Part shown: positions 1 through 10,311 of the stretch, one piece after another
Numbering within the stretch: position 1 is the stretch's first letter
Layout: every line of letters starts with the position of its first letter
Assembly (NCBI RefSeq): GCF_025766255.1
Contig: NW_026516693.1
Coordinates: 361,007 to 425,006 of the forward strand
Origin: Zychaea mexicana
Taxonomy: Eukaryota > Mucoromycota > Mucoromycetes > Mucorales > Lichtheimiaceae
Length of the DNA stretch: 64,000 bases
Reading direction: 5' to 3'
The notes under the pieces: generated by a model
Seen by the model: the letters and a program-made list of their open reading frames with translations, nothing else
Databases searched by the model: none
What the model was told of the DNA's origin: nothing
Program-made: the position numbers and the translations under genes

Positions 1-2337
1 TTGGTGTCGATCTCTTTCAGATAACCGTTGTACCGTTCAAACGAGAAGAGCCAGTACGCGTACAACGGCCCAAAATCCTCGATCGTCGCGTTCAAATGCA
101 TATGCAGGTGCATGTTCGGTGTGATTTCTTCTGGGCCATACAACCGTTCAACACCAGTGCAAAATTGCTGGAGCAGGTTGTTTGCTTCTGCAATTTCATC
201 CACAGTAATCGATGGCTTGACCAGCAAGCGACACGCATCAACAAACATCAGCCAGTTTTCGAGATATCTTCTGGGAAGGTGGCCGTCGAGCACAAAAGGC
301 GAGTATACAATGCACCATGATTTCCAATCGTCAGCGGTCATGAACGAGAAGCCACTTTCGATTTTTCGGTTCAAGGTAACATAGTCAGGAGGAAGAACAA
401 TGCCATTCGCCAGCACCTGCATCTGTTGGAGGTCGGTTCGGTCAATGAGGTCTCTGTCCATCCAGACCTTTGCCATGCGCTTTGCCGTGCCGAGAAACAA
501 GTTATGCATCGGGTCGATGATGGTGCAACGGACAGGATCAAAGTAGCCAAGACGATGCAACTCTGACCATCTCGTCCCATTTGCGCGTTCCAGATCTCGT
601 CGAGCACTCATCGTCTCTGCACCCCGCCACTGCTCAGCACATGCTCGATTGTCCTCGAACGTCCGCAAGTCCCAATTTTCGACATCAAACCCAGAGTAGT
701 CAATGTTGGTTGTGCCAGGAAAAACATTGAATTGGCGAACGCATTTGTGGCAGGCACAAAGGCTCGCGTGCGACGTAAAACCGCTGGTTTTCCGTGCAGC
801 AGGGATATCGCAAGCATTAATGAACAAGGCTAAACGGACACAAGTTCCTTGTGGATGCTCGCGCGTACTGATCGATTTTCCACCGTACCATTCCAACAAT
901 TCATCAACCAGGGGTCGAAGGTAATTGTTTATGTCGGTTGTGCTCGCTTCTCGTGGGCCAGGCATTACACCAACAAGAATGACATTCTCTGTCTTGTAGC
1001 GTTCGGATCGTGGAAGATTATTGATGGTCAAGTAAATGGCACCACATGAATAAGTCGAGTTTAGAAATGGCCCAAACCAGTCAATGTTGAGTGTCAACAG
1101 CAGTGAACGGCGCTGCTCGACGAACGGGCTGCCGTCACGACCACGGAACTCTCGCCACATATCACCATCGTATATGTCAAAGAAGGTGTCGGCAACGCGT
1201 GTTCGATTTCGCCATTCCTCGCACTTTGCTTCAAACCCTGGCCGCCGAAAAAGTCTATCAACACTCGCAGACAAGGGCTGATATGCAAACTCCTTGATGG
1301 GAGTCCAAGGATTGCCTGCGGCTTTAAACAATTCATTGCCGCATAAGCTGTTGTATCGGATGTCGTCGTTCGTGCATGTTCTTGGGCACTGTGGATCAGT
1401 CGAACGATACAAGCTGTGACAGCGAGGACAACACACATATTTGCGCAAGTGGTCAGTCAATGCAGAGAAGCCAGTAATGCGACGAAGTGTAGAAAGCGAG
1501 GTAGGGATCGAGAAGTTTGGCTGCAGATCACCAAGAAGTAGGACACAAAAGTCAATGATGGTGGAGGAGAGATGCTCGGAGACAAAGTGTAGCTGGAATA
1601 GCACGAGGAAGAGAACGACGAGGGCAAAGGGGTGCGGGTAGGTGTGAACCTCGGTAACGGTAGGAGGAGGAGGATGAAGGTGAGTGTCTATTTTTCAAAT
1701 AATGAGATATATAGTATGGTTAAAGTCTGTTATTTGCTTTAATAAATTTTTTTTACAAACCAACCTGGTTCAATATTGGCAGTTCTGTCAAAGTTGCCTC
1801 CATCATAACCAAACTCAATGTCTTCAGCATTTACAACAAGATCGTCGGCGGACAACTCGCCATTGTCAGCCTCATGTCTTCAGCAGCAAAAACATTATCC
1901 TCGACGGAAAAAGGAACATGACGACTAGCTGCAGCGCCTACAAGCCCAACAATGATAAATAACTTATTCACATCTAGTATCATTGTAACAGCTCATCATA
2001 CCAGGAGAGGAAGGATCAGCTACTACATCCGTATCCATATCCATATCGTCCCCGAAAGCAACGGCGATGGTGAGGATGGATGTCCTTGTCCGAAGCTAGC
2101 CTCGATAGAAGCTACGATAGCATTCACTACATATGCAACGCATAATATTACTAACTAACCTCGAAGAACGTGCCTGAAAGAAGTACCATTGTGTGAAAAT
2201 CCATCTGTAGATTCATTAAGAATACGCTGCTGGTGATAGTTTCGGATTCTATAAGGCACCATTTGATAGCCGAAGCTTGTCGACGCACATGTAGGACAAA
2301 AGCACGGAAATAAACGCTCTTCGCCATTGTCCTCCAT
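1..2337 (-). CDS. Plavaka/CACTA-like DNA transposase, 3' end beyond window
   Basis: A reading frame open from about 1687 to base 1 on the minus strand encodes a typical fungal Plavaka/TNP2-type transposase. It shows a Cys pair and CPRTC zinc-binding stretch (about 1330-1440), the block TLNIDWFGPF (about 1080), MPGPREAST (about 965), CDIPAARKTSGF (about 800), the IDPMHNLFLGTAKRM signature (about 480-530) and HLHMHLNATIEDFGP (about 60-115). The 5' exon is 2155-2337, starting MEDNGEERL and carrying an N-terminal CFCPTC zinc finger typical of the family. Short acidic exons lie in between (about 1765-2100); in them the frame must change once near 1880, so this copy may be slightly damaged or my exon borders are wrong. 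The family cuts and pastes CACTA/EnSpm-type elements. The C-terminal part and one terminal repeat would lie left of the window. Confidence 0.8.
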
Positions 2338-2806
2338 TGTGAAAAAAAAGTGTAGATTAAGAACAAGATCAGGGATTCCAATAATTGTACCGAGTTTCTC
2401 TTAATACTACATTGTAAGCACATTATGCACTTCCCCTTTGGTCCTATTTTCTTATCATGCGTTACCCTCCTCAGTGCAACGCAAAATATTTTATTACAGG
2501 GCAGGAACATGACCCTGTGAACGCTAAATTGTTGGTCGGGGGAAGGGTGCATGCTTGCATTTTATACAGTTCAACGTATTGTTGTTTTGCTACACTAATG
2601 GCTATTGCATAAGAAGAAAAGTCCAGTAGGGGGTATAGTGAATGCATCAAAAAAGAATAAATGTATGAAAATGATGTTGTTCATCACAGATATTGTGCAT
2701 GAGCCCCTTTTTCGCTTGTACATAAAGGAAACCAGCGTAAACGACTACTGAATTTGGTTGCTGCATTTGCTACAGGCTGCATATTCTTTTTTCTGGCGCA
2801 CAACCT
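2338..2806. other. Spacer between transposase and Rep relic
   Basis: No convincing gene. It covers the upstream side of the transposase and the sequence downstream of the Rep relic. Base composition becomes AT-rich towards the Rep element. Confidence 0.5.
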
Positions 2807-2848
2807 GGTGATAGGTAGATATCACCCTGTTTTCAAACATGGTGATAT
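2807..2848. repeat. Hairpin with iteron-like GGTGATA repeats beside the Rep relic
   Basis: GGTGATA at 2807-2813 and its inverse TATCACC at 2820-2826 form a perfect 7-bp stem with a 6-base loop. A third copy, GGTGATAT, follows at 2841-2848, directly against the Rep stop codon. Short stems with nearby direct copies are what a rolling-circle origin of a CRESS replicon looks like. I do not see the classical nonanucleotide in the loop, so an origin role is inference only. Confidence 0.35.
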
Positions 2849-4545
2849 TTACTTTTTCGTGCAGTGTATTTGCTTGTTTCTCCGTTTATTTTTAATGTGT
2901 CTTTTTTTCTTTTTACGTTTTGGTATATTATTTGGTATGTTGCAGTCACTGCTTTTCTCTGATTCAGATGTACTTACATCTATGTATTTATGTTTCTCTA
3001 TATCTTCTGGTGGGTTTTCCCAATCAGTAGTATCATTTACAACATCATCACATTTTATATCATTAAACACATCTTCCCAATGCCTAAAATCTACTGATGG
3101 TGGTACCTTTACAGTTGACCATCCTCTATTATTTTGTTGAGGCGGTTTATGTTGTTTATTGTTCTGTGTATTATTACTATTATGTTTTTCTTCTTGTTCC
3201 TTCATATATTCTTCTGTATCAGCTAATTCTTATAGTTCCTCTACTGTTTTATCCATCGGTGTATATTTTTTAATATCATCCTGACCACTATTATGTGCAT
3301 AACGGATAAATGTATGCTGATCTTGGTATTCGTTTTCGAATTCATCTTTGTATAAGTCCTCATACATATCCATGTTTTCATAATACATGAATTTATTTTC
3401 ATAATCCTTCACCTTCATTGTATATGGATTCCATATTATATGACCTTTACAGTTCTTATCAACATAGATAATATATAAACGATTGAGCGTTGGCTCTAAC
3501 TCATATACTGATTTATTTTTGTATAACATATGCGGCATATAGTTACTATTCAGTATTATTGGCATATTTTTCTTTTTAGTTATTGACTTTGTGAATTTGC
3601 TGTTAAGTTTTAACTGTGTTCCTTCTAACATTTGGTTTAAAAATGTTAATTTGAAATCAGAACCTGTTTCTTCATTATACATTAAATCATAATCATCATC
3701 CTTATAATCTGACCAATCATTTTCTTTATTCATTAGATATGCTCGATGGCCACCTTGTTTTAATACATCAATGTTATATGTCTTACCTACATTCGATGGA
3801 CCTACAATCCAGTATTGTGGTATCTTATTTTTACCACCAAACATTGTTTCAATACCAAACATAGACCACATATGTAATTTATTTCCAGGGTTATTTTCCA
3901 TATCGGCATCATGAAAGTAAGAATTTAAATTTGATTTTACAGTATCATATTTCCATAGTAATTCTGGATATATTTCGGTAGCCTTCCGCATATTAAGCTG
4001 CTTAGTAATTAATTGATATCTAAGTAACTGTTGGTGCATTTTTCTGGTTTTAATTTCATAATTTGGATCCATATTATAACAAATATAATCTTTTCCTTTC
4101 ATACAATAGCTAATAGACTTTTGTGGATTACCACCTGGTTTAATATTTAGAGTAACACCATCAATAGTAAAGAATTTATGTGCTGTTTTTGTGTCGAACC
4201 GCTCATCCATTTGTATCTATATATGTACATGTTTCTCATTGGTTTCTGGTGCAATTTCATCACATGCAATTGCCTTTTCAATTCGATAACCAATACGTTC
4301 ATGTTTTATAAACCATTCCATGATTTGTTCTTTTGTTAAATGAAAGTCCTTACAAATATATGTGAACAGCCCTTTAGTGTTTTGGAATCGGAATTCTTTG
4401 CCGCCCTGTGAGGAATCTGCACCAGAGGTGTTACCCTCTAACATTGCATCGGAAAATTGAGGATTTGAGGATTTGAGGAATCTCACATATTCTCGAATTC
4501 TTCCAATTATTCTATTGCGTGCATTATCTTTAGTTTTTTTTATCT
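2849..4545 (-). pseudogene. CRESS-DNA-type replication initiator (Rep) relic with two in-frame stops
   Basis: One frame on the minus strand carries the full Rep motif order. HUH endonuclease motif I (GLFTYICK, about 4360) is followed by motif II HVHI (about 4220) and motif III with the catalytic Tyr in SYCMKGK (about 4105). The SF3 helicase shows Walker A GPSNVGKT (about 3800), Walker B-like DLMYNEE (about 3680) and motif C IILNSN (about 3545). The C-terminal tail is very basic (KRKKKKR) and ends at 2849. The frame is interrupted by TAG at 4214-4216, just after motif II, and TAA at 3230-3232; both sit inside continuous Rep-like sequence. No ATG opens the frame; it is free of stops back to about 4540. 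Rep nicks and rejoins circular ssDNA and unwinds it during rolling-circle replication. The AT-rich coding differs from the host genes to the right. I read it as an endogenised viral or plasmid Rep; the host range of the source cannot be told. Confidence 0.85.
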
Positions 4546-4733
4546 ACTTTAGCCTGTGTAAGGTCTTTTTCGAGTTCTGACCTCAGTTGTGTGACAAGAG
4601 GTTCATACTCAATATGCTGATGGTTTTCAGTAAGGTGTTTTGCTCTTTCAATTAAGAGCGTCAATGTAATTCCTAAAATAGGAACAAATTCAGCCATAAT
4701 GGCTAAGAATGCGAGAAGGTTGAGTTGGTTCAT
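4530..4733 (-). CDS. Small single-helix membrane ORF upstream of Rep
   Basis: A 67-aa frame starts MNQLNLLAFL, has one hydrophobic helix in its first 35 residues and a charged Leu/Glu-rich tail ending KVDKKN. It stops inside a run of eight A (4534-4541 on the plus strand), and the Rep frame opens immediately behind it in the +1 register. It may be an independent small protein of the same element, or the original N-terminal part of Rep separated by an indel in the A run. No family recognised. Confidence 0.35.
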   Translation of the reverse strand: MNQLNLLAFLAIMAEFVPILGITLTLLIERAKHLTENHQHIEYEPLVTQLRSELEKDLTQAKVDKKN

Positions 4734-4877
4734 GTCGATTGTTGAAGTAATAAAAATAAAAAATATAACAAATATATTTTGCTTTATATTCTGTGGTGTT
4801 ATTTTTATATTAAAAAAAAATTCAATTTTTATTTTTTTCAAAAATTTAAATGTATGTATGCCAAGACATTCGTGCAT

Positions 4878-5480
4878 GAATTATTTCAATAAAAATTAAT
4901 TTGGCTATCCTGATATATCTTAGCTAATAAGTCATCTAGGGTTACTAGATCGCATTAAAATCATCATAACCATGGCCGGTCCCCCAAATTCCTAGCAGTG
5001 CTAGTAACATCTACTTTATGTGTGATTATTCTTAAAGGTAAAGGGTTTTATGCCATCAGAAATAAATCACTTGGGTTCATATGCATCAAAGAAAGCTTAC
5101 ATAATGGCTAAAGTATCGACTCCCCCACATGCCACTAATCCTTCTTCCTTTTCTTTCACTTCCTTCTTATTTCTTATTCCTACAATCGTTTTTCTTCTCT
5201 CAATTCCTTTTACATCTTTTATGAAATCTCATCTCTTACTGCCACCCTCTATTGTCCGTTCTCATTGTATTATTGCTACTTCTTTACTCCTTATATTGCT
5301 TATAGCTTACTTATACTCTTGAGTATACCATATAATCCCCCACTAAAAAGAACATAAGGGCATTTTATATTATAGTTCTTTATCAGATATATTTACAACG
5401 ACATCTTTAATATAATGATGCTTCTTAACAAGAAGATTGACTACTTAAATACCAGTACATCATACATATGATATGTATAC
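4878..5480. other. AT-rich spacer without a supported gene
   Basis: A 90-codon plus-strand frame at 5050-5322 is rich in Phe/Leu/Ser from T/C-rich DNA and has no recognisable motif; I do not call it. A short palindrome-like stretch near 4990-5010 is unremarkable. Confidence 0.4.
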
Positions 5481-5615
5481 ATGGGTCACAACGGGTCAAC
5501 AGGTCAGGTCAAGGGTTGGACGGGTCGACCAATGGGTCTGAAAAGCATCAACCCGACCCGTTGACCAGTCCTTGACCCGCGGGTCGGATTTGAACCGTGG
5601 GTTAGACTGCGACCC
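5481..5615. mobile_element. GGGTC-rich hAT-like terminal fragment or MITE
   Basis: About 135 bp is packed with GGGTC and its complement GACCC (roughly ten copies in both orientations). The left edge reads GGGTCACAACGGGTC and the right edge, inverted, GGGGTCGCAGTC. Such GGGTC-rich termini are common at ends of fungal hAT elements and their non-autonomous derivatives. I found no convincing 8-bp target duplication, so boundaries are uncertain. Confidence 0.45.
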
Positions 5616-5756
5616 CTACTTCTGTTAGCTAGAAACGATCTAATTCAATGTTGGTATACTTTCTGACTGGAACGTTTGTGTTACATAATCTTGAAAACTT
5701 ACGAGTCTTTTTATTCAACGACATAATCTTTTTTTGCATATTTGTCTATCCATGAG

Positions 5757-6128
5757 AAGAGGAAAATATGTCTTGTCCAAAAGTCCCTCATATTCTATAA
5801 GAACCGAGCTGAAGAAAAAAGCTACAGGGCCAGCAGCAACAGAGCTCAAGGAGTTATAAGATAAACTGCACTCGTTTACCGGTGATATTAAGAATTTACA
5901 AAGAGCCCTGGGACAAGCATGGGCTACTAGTGAGCGCGGTATCAACATGTTGTCAAAACAATTTAGTCAGCTTCATTTGCACCTAAACATTTGATTCAAA
6001 CGTTTCTGGCTAGCAGATGATCTTTATTTGGGTGTGTCAAATATAAAAATGCTGCAATTCATATACGAATTAGAGATTCTACATATGAAAAACGAATTCC
6101 CGGAGTTGAATATTATAGGTCTCCCTTA
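5757..6128 (+). pseudogene. Decayed hypothetical protein gene fragment
   Basis: A plus-strand frame reads as protein-like sequence (for example LHSFTGDIKNLQRALGQAWA and LADDLYLGVSNIKMLQFI) but is broken by a TAA near 5857 and a TGA near 5992. The helical, amphipathic composition resembles parts of multicopy Mucoromycota families. No function can be assigned. The last codons end at a TAG near 6126. Confidence 0.45.
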
Positions 6129-6960
6129 GTGAATAACTAATGGCTCCATGGCAAAAAGTGAAATGGGCTCAAGCGAATAACTAGTAACCCAACGCGAAAA
6201 AGGACTTGGTCGTATATGAAAAAAGGTCCACCCACAGGCGAATCCGAGCTGAGTCTGATCGCAAAAAACGCACTGCCCGAGCACGAAAAATAGGGTGTCC
6301 ACAAGCGAAAATAAGCTTGTCTACAAGCAATTTTCATAAGCAAAAATTGCCCACTCCCCAAAGCTAGAAACCCGCTCATCATCAGGCAAAAAAGAAGCTT
6401 GGGCCTGTAGACGTTTTGAACGCAAAATCCGGTATCATATGCAACAGCTGTTGTCCCTGCGGTCACGTAATTTGTTGATTGTAGTGGTTTCGGTAGCTCT
6501 TATCCAATTTTTGAGGTCCTGCTAAAAAGAAATAAGAGCCGACTTCTACTGAGCGTACTGTGCATGCTTCTTCTTTGTGTCAAAACCATAGCAACAAATC
6601 GTTGAATCCTTAGTGTCAATCACCAGAACCATTAGCGACAATTACCATAACTATAGCAACAATTCGTTCAATACTTAGCAACACTTATCGAAATTATGGA
6701 TAACAACTACCAAGGATACACTGGTACGGACCAGGAAAGAGGAGCATAAGAGCCAAAGAATGAAGCTCACGACGTATGTTGCTTATTTGCAAATGATAGA
6801 GCTATGTGGCTACATTGCTGGTACTGATACACCAATGCTAGCAGGCTTTGTGGACAAGAATAAAGCACAGATAGGTGCCTGGAGTCAATCGACTAAAGAC
6901 TGGACTGGAATGGCAAGCGTTTGGTCGCGTCGATTTGTCTTGGATTACTTTTAAAATAAT
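6129..6960. other. Degenerate repeat and spacer before the mitochondrial-like block
   Basis: From about 6140 to 6350 the motif GCGAA followed by A/T recurs at loosely regular spacing of roughly 20-30 bp. From 6580 to 6700 a second, weaker repeat of the type CCATAGCAACAAT occurs. A 64-codon frame at 6760-6954 has no recognisable motif and is not called. Confidence 0.4.
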
Positions 6961-7521
6961 TTAGTAAATGAAAAGAATCTCTCTATACTTTTAAATAATT
7001 ATAGCACATAAAGATAATTAATACTAATACCACTAACATTTGCTTGGTTTGGTTTGCTGCCTAGATATCTAGGGACCAAAAGTGGTATAGTTTTAAGACA
7101 ACAAGAAACCTTAAAACCTACCTTTTATTTTGATTTCCCCTTTTCCTCCCTCGTCTTTTTAATAGACTACCACTAATAAGATAAATAATAAATAGATTAT
7201 TTTATGTATATAAATTATTTGTTACTCACAATTATACAAGAGATTCTTACCCAGAGTTTATCCTAGATTCATATAAACAAGGATAACATATGGGTTGATT
7301 GGGGATATTTAATACCTAAATAGATTTACTGCGTCATAGAGGATTATTTTAATTTAAGATTTATAATAGTTGAACTTCTACCAATCTTAATCACCTCAAA
7401 TTTGTTTAGTTTTAGTCTTTCTTATAAACTATAAAAGTAAGGAGATGACAATGTAAACCAACCCCTTGATTAAGAGATTCTCCTTTATTATAATATTATA
7501 TTCACACAATTTAATTCAAAA

Positions 7522-8006
7522 CAATTTTTAAAGACAGTAGGTGCAATTAGAACATTAGGTGGTCTTACTTCAATATATCATTTAACTAAAATGAAATTAA
7601 AAAATGATTCAAGATTGAAAGAAAGAGAATTAATTCTTGAAGAACAAAAACATCTTTTAGAAAGAGATAAATTTGAGTTTGAAAAAGAAAAATAGAATAA
7701 ACAATTTCAAGAATTATTAGATTCAAAATCTTCTTCAAATCCTAATCAAATAATTCTAATTCATCTTCAGAAAATATTACTGTTGATTCAATCTATGAAT
7801 GGGATCTATTCAATACTACTGATCTAAATCTAACTCAATTTGTTGGATTTGTAGAACTACTAATTGGTTCTATAGTATTATTTTCTTTATTGTTTTTATT
7901 AATGGAATATATTCTTGATAAAACAATTAATAAATATCAAGATAAATTACCTAAATGGCTTAAATCATTATCAAATTTAAGATCTAAATTTATTTTTATC
8001 AATTAA
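7522..8006 (+). pseudogene. Coiled-coil plus membrane protein of plasmid type, frameshifted
   Basis: The first part reads a hydrophobic-Gly segment, then a charged coiled coil rich in Lys/Glu (LKERELILEEQKHLLERDKF), and meets a TAG at about 7695. Protein-like sequence continues for a few residues, and after a frame change runs through a strongly hydrophobic helix (VGFVELLIGSIVLFSLLFLL) to a stop at 8006. Together they look like one protein with a coiled coil and one or two membrane helices, broken by a stop and an indel. The function is unknown. A membrane ORF follows 21 bp downstream on the same strand. Confidence 0.5.
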
Positions 8007-8027
8007 TTATTACTTATTTTTGAGATT

Positions 8028-8354
8028 ATGATTTTATTAATTTTTAACTTATTATATAGTTTATTCTTATTTATTTATTACCATAATGAAATTGTAGGTT
8101 CTGTAGGAATTACCATTTTAAGTTATTCATCTCTTGGTTTAATTTGTACAATTAGTTTATTTATCAGATTATTAATTAATTCTAATAATAAAGTTAAAGA
8201 TAAACTATTACAAATTAATATTATTCAAAGATTAACTGATAGTAATAAAGAAGTAGATAACCTTTCTATTAAAACAGATATAATTTGGTTTGTTCTACTT
8301 CAAAGTATTATGATTGTCTTTACTTTATGGCTATATTTATTTGGAATTGTATAA
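8028..8354 (+). CDS. Small membrane protein of the mitochondrial-like block
   Basis: An intact 108-codon frame codes for three hydrophobic helices, at about residues 1-18, 24-46 and 86-107, with a polar charged stretch (NSNNKVKDK... to KTD) between helices two and three. It lies just behind the coiled-coil membrane pseudogene on the same strand, and the two probably came as a pair. Codon use is very AT-rich like the rest of the block. No family recognised; a plasmid-borne or mitochondrial hypothetical ORF is the likeliest reading. Confidence 0.5.
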   Translation: MILLIFNLLYSLFLFIYYHNEIVGSVGITILSYSSLGLICTISLFIRLLINSNNKVKDKLLQINIIQRLTDSNKEVDNLSIKTDIIWFVLLQSIMIVFTLWLYLFGIV

Positions 8355-9266
8355 TATATATTCCTATAATATGTAGTATAATAAACTATGGTTCTTATTT
8401 AGAACCTTACCCTTTAATTAATCCCTTTAAATAGTATAAACATTCCAATTAAGTAAACTAACCCTGAACCCTAAATAAAAACTACATCGTATCATTATAA
8501 ATAGGGGGAAAACATTTGGGTTAAATTAATTTAAAGACTTATAAATTTATAGAAAAGAGGTTCCCTTCTAAAATTCTATTTTTATGGCTGTTTTTTTTTA
8601 TTAGATCCTATTTAAGTTATTAAATTGATTTGAATAAATCGCTCTTGTGATAAAAAATTTTTTAAAAATATTTTATAGCAAGGGTGGGAGATTTATTCTT
8701 TGCTTCTAGTTTTAATCTTTTCTATCTTAGAGCCATACCCCGACTATCCCCCACTAGACCAGGGGGGGGTACTCGGCCAATGGGGGGATACATTATTTCA
8801 TAATAAAAAAATTATTACTAACTATAGATGAGAAAAAATTCATCACAAATTTAGCGATTGCCCTATTCCCCTTCAACTTTCCCAATTACCATAAGGTATT
8901 CCACCTTGTGGGGGTCAAGTTACAACATATAATATTCTATCAACAAAATATTATTATATAGTTAATGTTTTAACAATTAAATTGAGTAACACAATTCAAA
9001 CTTATGCTTATTCTACCTTTTCAAAATTTAAAAATATTAAATGGGAAGGAATTAATAAGGATAAAGGGTATTAAAGGGGGGTGGTGAAATATCTATTGAT
9101 TGATATTCCCCTGAGTTTATAGTTAAAATCCGAAGTGTTCACTAAGCTTATTAAGTTAGCATCTGAGTATTTAGCCTAGGCTAAATACTGTAGTGCTAAC
9201 TATATTAACTAAATGAGGATTAAAAAATATTTTATTAGGAATAGATTCTAATCCCATAGTATAAGC
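8355..9266. other. AT-rich non-coding stretch of the mitochondrial-like block
   Basis: No gene seen. It contains a short C/G-run segment at about 8737-8790 and the large imperfect palindrome annotated at 9154-9201. Confidence 0.5.
9154..9201. repeat. Perfect 22-bp palindrome inside a longer hairpin
   Basis: Bases 9167-9188 (GTATTTAGCC then its inverse) are a perfect 22-bp palindrome. It is flanked by AGTTAGCA at 9154-9161 and the inverse TGCTAACT at 9194-9201, separated by 5-base symmetrical loops. It lies between the membrane ORFs and the primase relic, where two convergent units would meet, so a terminator or a replication or telomeric palindrome of a plasmid is conceivable. Confidence 0.7.
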
Positions 9267-10110
9267 TAGTAATTAAATTCATCTATAATATTATCTACTA
9301 AATTACTATAATCTGAATATTAATACCAATACCTTCATAATTTGGTTCAATTAATAATTCAATATTATTTATACCAGTCCTATGTTTATCTCTTTTTTTC
9401 TGTATCTAGTTTTAGAAAGACTCTTAATTGTTGTTCTAAAATTGTAGTAAAGTCATTGAATGACAATGTTTCATGTCTATATTCATTACAAGATTTATAA
9501 TAACTAGCATATAAATGTGTTTAAGGATTAGAATTCTTTTTACCAATATAAGTTAATTTTCCTAGTTTATATTACTAAATTAAGATTAATCCATTCAATT
9601 AATGGATTTGTTTCATTTAAAACATTAGGAGAAGTTAATTTATTTGTTTCATTAGTATTACTTAATAGATTTAAATTTTTAATAGGATTAGATAAAGCCC
9701 AATTAACAAGACTTGTTAATGATTCAGCTAATTTACCTTCTGTTTTATCTATATTAAAGCCATAATAAAATAGATTCCTATCCACTTTTTCTGGAACTTT
9801 AGTTACTAGAATATAAATAACTCTTCTTTGTAAACCTGTGATAGAGTCTTTTGGTTGCCATAATAAATTACTAGTTAACATTATTAGTGATCTAGGTTGA
9901 AAATCGAATGCATCCCTATATTTTCTTTCAGCATTCATAATATCACCTTATAATTAATAATCGTAATTTAGCTGGATTTCTAGTATAACTTTGTACATCA
10001 GAGAATAAGATTAAAGATTTATCCAAATTTTAGAAGAAGTAAATGTTTTATTTAAATCATTAAGATTTAATACTGCTGAATTATTAGCACTTACTAAACT
10101 AATAAATAAT
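9267..10110 (-). pseudogene. D5/P4-family primase-helicase C-terminal region, broken
   Basis: The best part, 9567-9938, starts MNAERKYRDAFDFQPRS and continues with LIMLTSNLLWQPKDSITGL then QRRVIYI. This is the characteristic end of D5/P4-type SF3 helicases (GD..NARxLYxDpF, then TNxxP, then a WRR-like arginine motif). Upstream, about 9945-10110, more of the helicase is readable (LVSANNSAVLNLNDL, TRNPAKLRLL) in shifted frames. Downstream to about 9270 a C-terminal segment continues after another frameshift (LGKLTYIGKKN, LSFNDFTTILEQQLRVFLKL). Such primases replicate phages and plasmids and occur in some mitochondrial plasmids. At least three frame changes make it nonfunctional. Confidence 0.65.
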
Positions 10111-10188
10111 CTCTTTCATATAATTACCTTTAATTTATAAATTAAGCCTAAAAAATAGTATGACTTCATTTTATATTAATGATTTAAT

Positions 10189-10271
10189 GAATAGAGTAGG
10201 ACTTGAACCCACAAGGACAGTTACGTCCATAGTTTAGCAAACTACTTCCTTACTGATTCAGTCATCTATTC
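10189..10271 (-). tRNA. Mitochondrial-type tRNA-Ser(GCU)
   Basis: The 83-nt sequence folds with a 7-bp acceptor (GAATAGA with TCTATTC), anticodon loop TTGCTAA giving GCU, a long variable arm as in serine tRNAs, and a T arm with loop TTCAAGT. No encoded CCA. Confidence 0.85.
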
Positions 10272-10280
10272 TACCGAGAT

Positions 10281-10311
10281 ACCAGGTCTTGGCCTCGGCC
10301 TGGGACCTGGT
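10281..10311. repeat. GC-rich hairpin in the mitochondrial-like block
   Basis: ACCAGGTC at 10281-10288 pairs with GACCTGGT at 10304-10311, with inner GGCC pairing. A GC island 10 bp from a tRNA in AT-rich DNA is typical of mobile GC clusters in fungal mtDNA. Confidence 0.6.

Noticed and set aside
3230..4216. Reassignment of TAA/TAG as Gln in the Rep gene (ciliate-like code)
   Set aside because: Only two such codons occur, and the residues next to them fit other amino acids equally well. With decay all around, two nonsense mutations are simpler. Kept only as an alternative in the finding.
4534..4541. Programmed -1 frameshift site (A AAA AAC) between the small ORF and Rep
   Set aside because: The Rep frame lies in +1, not -1, relative to the small ORF, so this heptamer would send ribosomes into the wrong frame.
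5050..5322. 90-aa membrane-like ORF
   Set aside because: Composition is explained by a T/C-rich strand; no start context, motif or neighbour supports it.
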